Positions 1 to 6,972 of a stretch of 21,764 nt of DNA are shown one piece after another. The notes below the pieces were generated by a model, which saw only the letters and a program-made list of their open reading frames with translations, searched no databases and was not told the DNA's origin. The position numbers and the translations under genes were made by a program. This DNA comes from Rosettibacter sp964572725 (GTDB lineage: Bacteria > Bacteroidota > Ignavibacteria > Ignavibacteriales > Melioribacteraceae), in contig CAZNFW010000046.1 in assembly GCA_964572725.1 (NCBI GenBank), positions 1 to 21,764 on the forward strand, written 5' to 3'. Position 1 is the stretch's first letter. Every line of letters begins with the position of its first letter.

Positions 1-27
1 GTCTAAAAAATTTTTTTGACACCCCGT

Positions 28-1536
28 TTAATTTTGAATTAAATCTTTAATTGCTTCTTTACCCTCTGTATCTGGCAAGTAAAATCTTACTCTGAATTTA
101 TCCCCTGAAAAATTTGATGGCTTTTGTATAAGTTTTTTAATTAATACCGAATGCTCAATAAACATATTTTCATCGATTATTGAACCAAAGATATAAGTTA
201 CCCCTTTTATAGTAACATTGTTATGTATTTTTACAGGAAATTCATCACTCCCTGTAATTCTTACTCCCGATTCTATAGAACAATTATCACCAATAGTTAC
301 ATTTCCTTTGATAACATCGCCCCAGAAAATTTCAACATTGTCTCCTATCCGAAGCTTTTGATTAGGGAAGCAGGAGAGATGGGCATTTTCTCTTATGATA
401 ACATTTTTTCCGAAATTGACATTACCTGATATAAAAACATTTTTCATCAAATTTAGATTGTAGTTAAGTTTAACTCCTTTTCCAATGTAAACTCCTTTGC
501 CAATTTTTATGTCAAGCGGCATACCAAGTTTATCCATTCTTAAAATATCTTCAATTACATCATCATCGATGAAGAAATCATCCGGGTCATCTATCAGAAT
601 TATATCTTTTAATTTTTCATAAGCAATTTTTCTTGCAATTCCATCCATTTCTTTTAAAACTGATTTATTGTTAAAACCCATTAAAACATATTGTTGTTTT
701 GGGCTTATAGCAGCAACAGAATACTTTTGCTTGTTGAATAACCCGATTAAATCTGTTAAATAAATTTCGTTTTGAACATTATTGCTTTCTAATTTATTGA
801 TGAGTTCTGATAGGGGTTTAAATTTGAATGCATAAACGCCGCTGTTAAATTCTCGGTTTTCCAGTAATTCTTTTTTTGTGTAAGAAAATTCTTTCCCGCG
901 ATATTTTACTTTGTATTTCTTTTTATCATCTAAATTGAGAATATCTTTGTACTCGAGTATTTCGATAACATTTCCTTTGAACTTAGAAACTTTATTTCCT
1001 TTTGCATCTTTGTCTTTAACTCTTACAATTCTGCCATAATAATTATTTTGAATATCTCCTTCATAAATTCCGGTAAGAACAATCATATCGGAATTTGATT
1101 TTAAAAATTCATCTTTTAAAAATTGAACAGTATCGGCATCAATTAATCCCATATCACCGGGGAAAACATAAACTGTTCCATCATATTTTGAGATGTCTAT
1201 GTTTTTGAGTGCGGTTTGAACAGCATGTCCAGTTCCGTTCTGTGTTTCCTGATAAGCATAAATTAAAGATTCTCTTTTTCCAATGGTCTTGATTACATCC
1301 TCAGCTTTAATTCCTACAACAATAATAATGTTTGATTGTTGTAATCCTTTTACACATGCATCATAAACTCGTTCTACAGTAGGTTTTTCCCAGATTTTAT
1401 GCAGCATTTTGGAAGTCTGCGATTTAATTCTTTTACCATGACCTGCAGCTAATATAATTGCAGTTTCTTTTTTGTTATAATCAAATTTGTCTGAATATTC
1501 TTTAATTAACTCTTCTACCGAGTGAGTATTGTTCAT
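28..1536 (-). CDS. GlmU-like nucleotidyltransferase with left-handed beta-helix C-terminus
   Basis: This 502-aa protein looks like a UDP-N-acetylglucosamine pyrophosphorylase, the uridylyl-transfer step towards UDP-GlcNAc for cell wall and lipopolysaccharide. Seen: an NTP-transferase signature LAAGHGKRIKS (residues 29-39) with the lysine of SKMLHK after it, QETQNGTGHAV (96-106), the metal-site-like PGDM (126-129), NSGVYAF (231-237) and NEIYLTDLI (256-264), all placed as in GlmU. From about 345 to 465 there are hexapeptide-type repeats (IGKGVYIGKGV, VTIGDNCSI) typical of a left-handed beta helix. Odd points: about 25-30 extra residues (around 198-228) before the NSGVYAF strand, a 20-residue N-terminal extension, and no recognisable copy of the GlmU acetyltransferase motif that carries the catalytic histidine. 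It may therefore be uridylyltransferase-only, or use another sugar phosphate. The start is supported by a GAGGA site about 5 bases upstream (rc of 1541-1545). It is transcribed divergently from the gene at 1698. Confidence 0.8.
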   Translation of the reverse strand: MNNTHSVEELIKEYSDKFDYNKKETAIILAAGHGKRIKSQTSKMLHKIWEKPTVERVYDACVKGLQQSNIIIVVGIKAEDVIKTIGKRESLIYAYQETQNGTGHAVQTALKNIDISKYDGTVYVFPGDMGLIDADTVQFLKDEFLKSNSDMIVLTGIYEGDIQNNYYGRIVRVKDKDAKGNKVSKFKGNVIEILEYKDILNLDDKKKYKVKYRGKEFSYTKKELLENREFNSGVYAFKFKPLSELINKLESNNVQNEIYLTDLIGLFNKQKYSVAAISPKQQYVLMGFNNKSVLKEMDGIARKIAYEKLKDIILIDDPDDFFIDDDVIEDILRMDKLGMPLDIKIGKGVYIGKGVKLNYNLNLMKNVFISGNVNFGKNVIIRENAHLSCFPNQKLRIGDNVEIFWGDVIKGNVTIGDNCSIESGVRITGSDEFPVKIHNNVTIKGVTYIFGSIIDENMFIEHSVLIKKLIQKPSNFSGDKFRVRFYLPDTEGKEAIKDLIQN

Positions 1537-1697
1537 TTATTCCTCGCGTTATAATTTTATACTGAAATTTAACAATAATTGATTAATAATTAATTAGAAG
1601 ATTAATGAATATTTTATAAATCTAACTAAGTAACTCTTCCATTTTATGAGAATTTTTATTAATTCTTGCATTAAAAAAAATAGGTATTTGTAGAAAT

Positions 1698-2159
1698 ATG
1701 AAGAAAACAATTTTTCTCTTTATAGTTCTAATTATTTGTAGTAATTCTTTAGCACAGGATAAAGGATTTGGATTAGGTTTTATGATAGGCGAACCAACTG
1801 GTTTTAGTGCAAAATACTGGTTGAATAACTACAATGCATTTGATGCTGGACTGGCATATTCTTTTGTTAAAAAACATAGTGCCGTATCTTTACACGCAGA
1901 TTATTTATATCACAATTATGATTTGATAAAATCTAATTATAGAATTCCTCTTTATTATGGTTTTGGTGTTAGAATGCGTTTTATTGAAAATGATGATAAT
2001 TCACTGGGTGCAAGAGGTGTAGTTGGATTAACATGGTTAAGTAATGATTTGCCTGTTGATGTTTTTATTGAATTTGTTCCTGTCTTTAATCTTTTTCCTG
2101 CTACAGAATTAAATTTGGATTTTGCAATTGGAGCAAGATATTATTTTTATAAAAGGTAA
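1698..2159 (+). CDS. Small outer-membrane beta-barrel-like protein
   Basis: This 153-aa protein has an N-terminal signal peptide (hydrophobic core at residues 5-15, likely cut near the A-Q at 19-20, before DKGFGLGF). The mature part alternates polar and hydrophobic residues in short strands rich in glycine and aromatics, and ends in an aromatic-rich strand (ARYYFYKR), as in small outer-membrane barrels. The stretch GLGFMIGEPTGFSAKYWLNN (25-44) resembles a family of small bacterial outer-membrane barrels of unknown function (BAPKO_0422/DUF3996-like); this is recalled and not checked. There is no strong Shine-Dalgarno site before the ATG, only an A-rich leader, so expression may rely on that leader. 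Its stop overlaps the start of the following sensor kinase by one base (TAATG), so the two are very probably cotranscribed and translationally coupled. Confidence 0.7.
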   Translation: MKKTIFLFIVLIICSNSLAQDKGFGLGFMIGEPTGFSAKYWLNNYNAFDAGLAYSFVKKHSAVSLHADYLYHNYDLIKSNYRIPLYYGFGVRMRFIENDDNSLGARGVVGLTWLSNDLPVDVFIEFVPVFNLFPATELNLDFAIGARYYFYKR

Positions 2160-3313
2160 TGGAAAACCAAGAAATAAAAACATACTTTGATACCCCTGAG
2201 CGCTCAAATGCAGATGATATAATTAAAGATTATTTAATATTTAATCTTAATCCGCTTATAAGCCAGATTCTTGAAGGTTTTCCAGAATTAGCTGTAATAA
2301 TTAATAAGAACCGCCAAATAGTAGCATTTAATAAAAAAGCAGCAGATACATTTAAAATTTATGACACAGATAAAATTTTAGGGAAAAGAATAGGTGAGGC
2401 ATTAAATTGTATACATAGTAGTGTAATGCCAGCAGGTTGTGGGACATCCTTATTTTGCAGTGAATGTGGTGCAGCAAAAGCAATAAAATTTACAAATGAA
2501 TCTAAGATTCCTTCTGAACAAGAGTGTAAAATTACTGCTACATTAAATGGAAAAGAAATTTCATATGAATTTTTTGTAAATACACAGCCAATTAAGTATA
2601 AGGATTCTGAATTTATACTATTTGCCGTAAAGGATATTTCAAGTCTCAAACGAAAAGAAGCTCTCGAGAGAATATTTTTTCATGATATATTAAATACAGC
2701 AAGTGCAATTGCCAGTATATCAAATCTTTTGAACGAAGAAGACGATGAAAGAGAAAGAAAAGAGCTGGTAAAGGCATTGCACGAAGCGGCTCAACAACTT
2801 GTAAATGAAATAATTTCTCAAAGAGATTTAAGAGATGCAGAAGATGGCAAGTTAGGTGTTGATATTAAGGAAATAACAACAATTGATTTTCTAAAAGCAG
2901 TGCACGAAGTGTATAAAAATCACGAATTAGCTAAAAACAAAAATCTTATTATTGAATATCCAGCTGAATGCAATGTTTTTGAAAGTGACAGAACATTATT
3001 ATTAAGGTCAATTGGTAACCTAATTAAAAATGCACTTGAAGCATCATCTGAGGGAGATACAGTAAAAATATATTCATATTGCAATCATGAGTTTGTTTAT
3101 TTTAATGTTCATAACAATCAAGTTATTCCCGAAAATGTACAACTGCAATTGTTTCAGCGTTCATTTACTACAAAGGGAGTTAAAGGCAGGGGACTGGGAC
3201 TTTATAGTGTTAAATTAATTGTTGAGCGTCATTTGAAAGGTAAAGTTACTTTTGTATCAAATGAAATGCTTGGAACAATTTTCACTATTCAACTGCCAAT
3301 AAAAATTAGTTAA
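2159..3313 (+). CDS. PAS-domain sensor histidine kinase with a four-cysteine PAS
   Basis: This 384-aa predicted cytoplasmic kinase has no TM segment or signal peptide. Residues about 35-160 form a PAS domain (ELAVIINKNRQIVAFNKKAA ... FAVKDIS). It carries four cysteines at 84, 94, 100 and 103 (C-X9-C-X5-C-X2-C, around GCGTSLFC and CGAAKAI), which resembles a cysteine-bearing PAS type seen in other bacterial kinases. The phospho-acceptor is probably His175 in FFHDILNT. The ATPase domain shows an N box (NLIKNALEAS) and a glycine box (GRGLGLYSVK); the usual DxGxG motif is replaced by a VHNNQ stretch. No response regulator lies next to it on the same strand, so its partner is unknown. It is coupled to the upstream barrel gene by a one-base overlap and followed 20 bases later by a metallo-hydrolase gene. 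Inference: a redox, gas or metal cue could be sensed through the cysteines. Confidence 0.85.
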   Translation: MENQEIKTYFDTPERSNADDIIKDYLIFNLNPLISQILEGFPELAVIINKNRQIVAFNKKAADTFKIYDTDKILGKRIGEALNCIHSSVMPAGCGTSLFCSECGAAKAIKFTNESKIPSEQECKITATLNGKEISYEFFVNTQPIKYKDSEFILFAVKDISSLKRKEALERIFFHDILNTASAIASISNLLNEEDDERERKELVKALHEAAQQLVNEIISQRDLRDAEDGKLGVDIKEITTIDFLKAVHEVYKNHELAKNKNLIIEYPAECNVFESDRTLLLRSIGNLIKNALEASSEGDTVKIYSYCNHEFVYFNVHNNQVIPENVQLQLFQRSFTTKGVKGRGLGLYSVKLIVERHLKGKVTFVSNEMLGTIFTIQLPIKIS

Positions 3314-3333
3314 AATAATTATAGAGGGTAAAT

Positions 3334-4071
3334 ATGAAAAGAAAGATTTTTTTGTCATTCTTAATATTTTTTGGTTTGCAGCAATTAATAATTGCACAAA
3401 ACAGCTTTGAAAAAGATACAATAAAAACATCAGAAGGAAATTTAATTATTACTTTTATCGGGCATAGTACATTAATGTTTAATTTTAATGATTTGGTTAT
3501 TCACATTGATCCAGTTGGCAGGTATGCAGATTATTCAAAACTTCCTAAAGCAGATATTATTTTAATTACACATCATCATGGCGACCATCTGGATTCCAAA
3601 GCTATTGATACATTAAGAAAAAAGGATACAGAATTACTATGTACTGAATTATGTTATAAACAATTGAATTATGGAAATATAATCAGGAATAATGAATTTA
3701 AAATTATAAAAGGAATTAAAGTTGAAGCTGTTCCTGCTTATAATATTATTCATAAAAATAATAACGGAAATCCTTTTCATGTAAAAGGGGAATGCAATGG
3801 TTATGTAATAACATTCGGTGATAAGCGTGTTTATATAGCTGGTGATACTGAAAACATTCCTGAAATGAAAGAATTAAAAAAAATTGATATAGCTTTTCTT
3901 CCTATGAATTTACCTTATACAATGACACCAGAAATGACCGCAGATGCGGTAAGAATGATTAATCCTAAAATATTTTATCCTTATCACTTTGGGAACAGCA
4001 ACATAAATGAATTATTAGAATTATTAAAAGATAAAAAAGATTGTGAGATAAGAATAAGAAAAATGAACTGA
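3334..4071 (+). CDS. Exported metallo-beta-lactamase-fold hydrolase (UlaG/UPF0173-like)
   Basis: This 245-aa protein starts with a signal peptide (KRK, then a hydrophobic run, ending LIIAQ at 18-22), so it is probably periplasmic. The metal-binding motif HxHxDH is present as HHHGDH (residues 80-85), with GHSTLMF (43-49) before it, an AGDTENIPEM motif (169-178) supplying the bridging aspartate, and a late histidine in YPYHFG (215-220). This layout matches the single-domain L-ascorbate-6-phosphate lactonase/UPF0173-like branch of the metallo-beta-lactamase superfamily rather than true beta-lactamases. The substrate cannot be read from the sequence. A GAGGG Shine-Dalgarno site lies just before the ATG. 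It is the last gene of the 1698-4071 unit and ends 2 bases from the stop of the convergent membrane gene. Confidence 0.8.
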   Translation: MKRKIFLSFLIFFGLQQLIIAQNSFEKDTIKTSEGNLIITFIGHSTLMFNFNDLVIHIDPVGRYADYSKLPKADIILITHHHGDHLDSKAIDTLRKKDTELLCTELCYKQLNYGNIIRNNEFKIIKGIKVEAVPAYNIIHKNNNGNPFHVKGECNGYVITFGDKRVYIAGDTENIPEMKELKKIDIAFLPMNLPYTMTPEMTADAVRMINPKIFYPYHFGNSNINELLELLKDKKDCEIRIRKMN

Positions 4072-4073
4072 GA

Positions 4074-4727
4074 TTAATATTCAATAAATAAAGCTAATAA
4101 TCCAACAAAAAATAAAATTAATCCCGTTATCAGCTTATCATGGTGTTCAAGAAAATTCCATTTTAATTTACTGATTCCTTTTGATGCCAAAAATACAAGC
4201 AGTAACATTCCTGCAACTGTTACAATAAAATAAACTAAAGAAACAATTATGATTCCAGTCCATCCAAATTGACTTGCAGTTAAATAATAAATTTCAATTT
4301 CGAGACATGGAGAAAAGAACATAGCTACAACAAGAGAAAGAATTATTGATTTCTTGTTTTTTTTCTTCTGGATAATTTTATCAAGGTCAATATGATGATG
4401 TTGATGGGCAGCAGTAATTTTATTGTGTCTGTATTCTAAATAAAAATAGATTAAACTAAGTGCAATTAATATTACTGGAGCAATTATTTTAGTAATGTGA
4501 AAATATGATTCAGATAATTTGTAACCTGCAAATCCAATAATTATCCCTATGATTACTGTGCTTGATATATGTGAAATACTTGTAATTGTTGTAATTATGA
4601 GTAATTCCTTTTCGCTCCATCTTTCAGATTTACCAATTGCAATTAATGGTAGCCAGTGGCTTGGAATTAACGCATGTGCAATACTTAATAATAAGCTGCC
4701 AATAAAAATATTTGTGATTGGGTGCAT
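4074..4727 (-). CDS. NicO/RcnA/UreH-like membrane protein, possible metal transporter
   Basis: This 217-aa integral membrane protein has about six predicted TM segments. Residues 18-25 read HALIPSHW and 52-54 SHI. These resemble the 'HALxPGH' and 'SH(T)' signatures of the LysE/RcnA/NicO superfamily of nickel/cobalt transporters and HupE/UreH-like proteins. A histidine cluster (H108, H110-H112 in AAHQHHHIDL) sits in the central loop, where RcnA-type proteins also carry histidines. A second motif FSPCLEIE (138-145) opens the C-terminal half. The family call rests on these short motifs only, and the substrate (Ni, Co, another metal or none) is not known. No strong Shine-Dalgarno site is present. 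The promoter is embedded in two palindromes (4741-4782), suggesting tight repression. The gene is convergent to and 2 bases from the metallo-hydrolase gene. Confidence 0.65.
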   Translation of the reverse strand: MHPITNIFIGSLLLSIAHALIPSHWLPLIAIGKSERWSEKELLIITTITSISHISSTVIIGIIIGFAGYKLSESYFHITKIIAPVILIALSLIYFYLEYRHNKITAAHQHHHIDLDKIIQKKKNKKSIILSLVVAMFFSPCLEIEIYYLTASQFGWTGIIIVSLVYFIVTVAGMLLLVFLASKGISKLKWNFLEHHDKLITGLILFFVGLLALFIEY

Positions 4728-4740
4728 AAAAGAATATTTG

Positions 4741-4782
4741 TAATTGAATATTCAATTATAATGAAAATGATTGAATATTCAA
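4741..4782 (-). promoter_or_regulatory. Promoter overlapped by two palindromic operators (TTGAATATTCAA)
   Basis: Two palindromes lie just upstream of the NicO-like gene: a perfect 18-bp one, TAATTGAATATTCAATTA (4741-4758), and a perfect 12-bp one, TTGAATATTCAA (4771-4782). They share the 12-bp core and their centres are 27 bp apart. On the minus strand a -10-like TATAAT (rc of 4755-4760) and a -35-like TTGAAT (rc of 4777-4782) are separated by 16 bp. The first palindrome covers the -10 box and the second covers the -35 box. This is a classic layout for a dimeric repressor. Which repressor binds is not known; an ArsR/SmtB-type metal sensor is a guess based on the adjacent gene. Confidence 0.65.
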
Positions 4783-4796
4783 CTGGGTTCTTGCAA

Positions 4797-6743
4797 TTAG
4801 TTTTTATTTTTATTTTCTGGCTTTAATATTATGGATAAGTTAAGCAGAATAAAAATTACAGTATCTGTTTTTGCAAGTGCAAGTATGAATTCATCTTTTG
4901 TATCTTTTCCAAAATCAGGAGGCTCTTCAATTTCAGAAGCTTTTACGTCATATACAGCTTCCACTTCGTCAACAATTAATCCTACTCTTATATTCAGACC
5001 ATCGATTTTGTCTTCAACAATAACAATTCTTGTCTTAGGATCATATTCTTTTTCAGGCATATTTAGTTTTAATCGTAAATCAACAACTGGTACAATGTTT
5101 CCTCTTAAGTTAATAACACCTTTTACATATTTTGGTGTATTCGGGACTGGGGTAATATTTATCATTCTTATTATTTCAATTATTTTAAGAATTTCAATGC
5201 CGTAGTGTTCAGTCCCTAAAGAGAATTTCAGGTATTTTCCTTCCATGTTTAATAAAGCTTTAGTTCTGCCTTCTGCTAAAACGGTTTCTTCTTTATTTAT
5301 AATTTTTCTTGCATTGTTAGCAAGGTCTATTTCACTAATATAACTTCGAGCATCTGCTTTATCCTTATCAGAGCAAACAGCATCTGCAAAACGTTTATCT
5401 ACAAATTTATTTAAATCAATTATTGCCCCAATTCCCATTTTATCATGCATATAATGCTGAATAAAATCAAGGTCTTTTATTACTGGATAAAGGTTATTTG
5501 TTTTAATTCCTTTTGGTTCGGTTAAAACATTTTTTAGAATTGGAACTGTAAGACCAAGTTCTTTTTTGGGGTCTAAAAATTCAACTGCTATTTCTGCAGC
5601 AAGTGCTGGTTTTTGTGAAATAAATTTTCCGGAATAAACAAGCAACTCTGTAAATTCTTTGACTGCTTTGGGAAAACGTTCAATAAAATCTGCCTGCATT
5701 GCTAAAACACAGCAAGGATGATTTTCCCATAACTCACTTGAAAGAAATTGTAATTCTGCAATTCCAGCTGCAATAGCTTTTGTGCCAATTGGTTCTGCAA
5801 CTAAATATCCGCTTGCATCAGGATTGCCCGATAAAAATTCAGGCATCTTAATTGGAGCAACGACTTCAAATTCCACATCAACATTTTTCTGACCACTAAC
5901 TCCGGGATTTAATCCGATATTCTTAAAAAATGCATGAGCAAGCATATTATGAATTGACATTGTATGCGGAATGTAAAATGATTTTCCTTTGAAGAATTCT
6001 ATGCCTTTTTCATCTTCTCCTGTTTTATTTCTAACGCAAATGCTTCCATTTTTATGAGCAAATAATATTAATCTTAGAGGAACTCCATAATTGTAAAGAT
6101 CCATTGCTAATGGAGCTAATATGAAGGCTGCATCAGCAGAACCATTTTCAAGTGCTTTTGCAACAGCATTCCAGCTCGGTAAACATTCTGTTTCTAATTC
6201 AAAATGGTTTGGATTTAATTCCCCTTTTTTAATTAAATATTTTAGAACGCCTAAAGTTAAATGGTCGGTTATCTGAATATGAATTGCTTTTATTAATGCT
6301 TTCCCTGATTTAGTAATTCTTGAATCTAAAGAACGAGTTTTTATTTCATCCTGTGCTTTAATTCCAAAAGCCTCATTAATTTTATCAAGAAGTTCATCTT
6401 TATTGAATGGTTTGGAAATAAAACTGCTGACCCCAGCTTCGTTTGCTTTTTCAACTTCTTTTTTTTCTCCTCTTCCAGTAGCCATTAAGAAAGGAATATT
6501 TTTTGTGCTCTCGTTATTTCTTACCCACTTCAGTAGTTCAAAACCATCCATCTCAGGCATATTCCAGTCGCTTATTATAAGTTCAATAGATAAGTCAGTT
6601 TCTAAAATTTTAATTGCAGCTTTACCATTTTCTGCTTCAATTATATTATTAAAACCAAGTGCGTTAAGTGTTTTTATTTCCATCTGACGCATTACGCCAG
6701 CATCTTCAACGAGCAGAATCTTGATATTTTTTTGAAGTTCCAT
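4797..6743 (-). CDS. Receiver - NrtA/NasS-like ligand-binding domain - CheW fusion protein
   Basis: This 648-aa protein has three recognisable parts. Residues 1-127 are a CheY-like receiver: acidic pair E13/D14, phospho-acceptor D59 in SDWNMPEMDG, T89 in MATG and K111 in SKPF. Residues about 150-455 resemble the NrtA/SsuA-type substrate-binding fold (HIQITDHLTLGVLKYL, GSADAAFILAPLAMDL, SGYLVAEPIG, ENHPCCVLAMQADFIERFP). They have no signal peptide, so the domain sits in the cytoplasm, as in the nitrate sensor NasS. Residues about 500-640 are a CheW domain (KYLKFSLGTEHYGIEILKI, KGVINLRGNIVPVVDLRLKL). The order is the reverse of CheV (CheW then receiver). Inference: a soluble ligand sensor that plugs into a chemoreceptor-CheA array and is tuned by phosphorylation. 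The ligand could be nitrate, bicarbonate, a sulfonate or a pyrimidine. An AGGG site precedes the ATG. No other che gene is in the window. Confidence 0.88.
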   Translation of the reverse strand: MELQKNIKILLVEDAGVMRQMEIKTLNALGFNNIIEAENGKAAIKILETDLSIELIISDWNMPEMDGFELLKWVRNNESTKNIPFLMATGRGEKKEVEKANEAGVSSFISKPFNKDELLDKINEAFGIKAQDEIKTRSLDSRITKSGKALIKAIHIQITDHLTLGVLKYLIKKGELNPNHFELETECLPSWNAVAKALENGSADAAFILAPLAMDLYNYGVPLRLILFAHKNGSICVRNKTGEDEKGIEFFKGKSFYIPHTMSIHNMLAHAFFKNIGLNPGVSGQKNVDVEFEVVAPIKMPEFLSGNPDASGYLVAEPIGTKAIAAGIAELQFLSSELWENHPCCVLAMQADFIERFPKAVKEFTELLVYSGKFISQKPALAAEIAVEFLDPKKELGLTVPILKNVLTEPKGIKTNNLYPVIKDLDFIQHYMHDKMGIGAIIDLNKFVDKRFADAVCSDKDKADARSYISEIDLANNARKIINKEETVLAEGRTKALLNMEGKYLKFSLGTEHYGIEILKIIEIIRMINITPVPNTPKYVKGVINLRGNIVPVVDLRLKLNMPEKEYDPKTRIVIVEDKIDGLNIRVGLIVDEVEAVYDVKASEIEEPPDFGKDTKDEFILALAKTDTVIFILLNLSIILKPENKNKN

Positions 6744-6972
6744 TTATTCCCTTTAATTATTAGCTACAATTTAGATTTGTTCGAATTATTATCGAATAAA
6801 AAATCAAAAAATTTATTTGAATAAAATGACAAAGTTTCAGATTTGCAGACAAAATTAGTAACATGGAGAAATTTTGGGAACTATAAAATATGTTAAATTT
6901 TAAAAGTGCTGCCAATAATTTTCATGCCTTAATTAATCATTTCAAATTTGTTAAAAAAAGAGGAGATGGTTT

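Noticed and set aside
1..20. Imperfect palindrome of A and T runs flanked by GTC/GAC, downstream of the GlmU-like gene
   Set aside because: It is almost pure A/T with a mismatch and no GC stem, so it is too weak to call as a terminator; the window edge also cuts the context.
4831..5205. 124-aa plus-strand ORF inside the receiver-NrtA-CheW gene
   Set aside because: It is antisense to the CheW domain, serine/isoleucine-rich with no domain or ribosome site; a shadow frame.
4797..6743. Calling the three-domain protein CheV
   Set aside because: Domain order is reversed (receiver first) and a 300-residue ligand-binding domain lies between, so CheV would mislead.
2159..6743. Pairing the PAS kinase at 2159 with the receiver of the gene at 4797 as a two-component system
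   Set aside because: The genes are on opposite strands and separated by two others; proximity alone does not support a pair.
6772..6779. TAGATTTG as a Bacteroidota-type -7 promoter element (TAnnTTTG)
   Set aside because: No matching TTTG at the expected -33 position and about 190 bases from the next plus-strand start; may be chance in AT-rich DNA.
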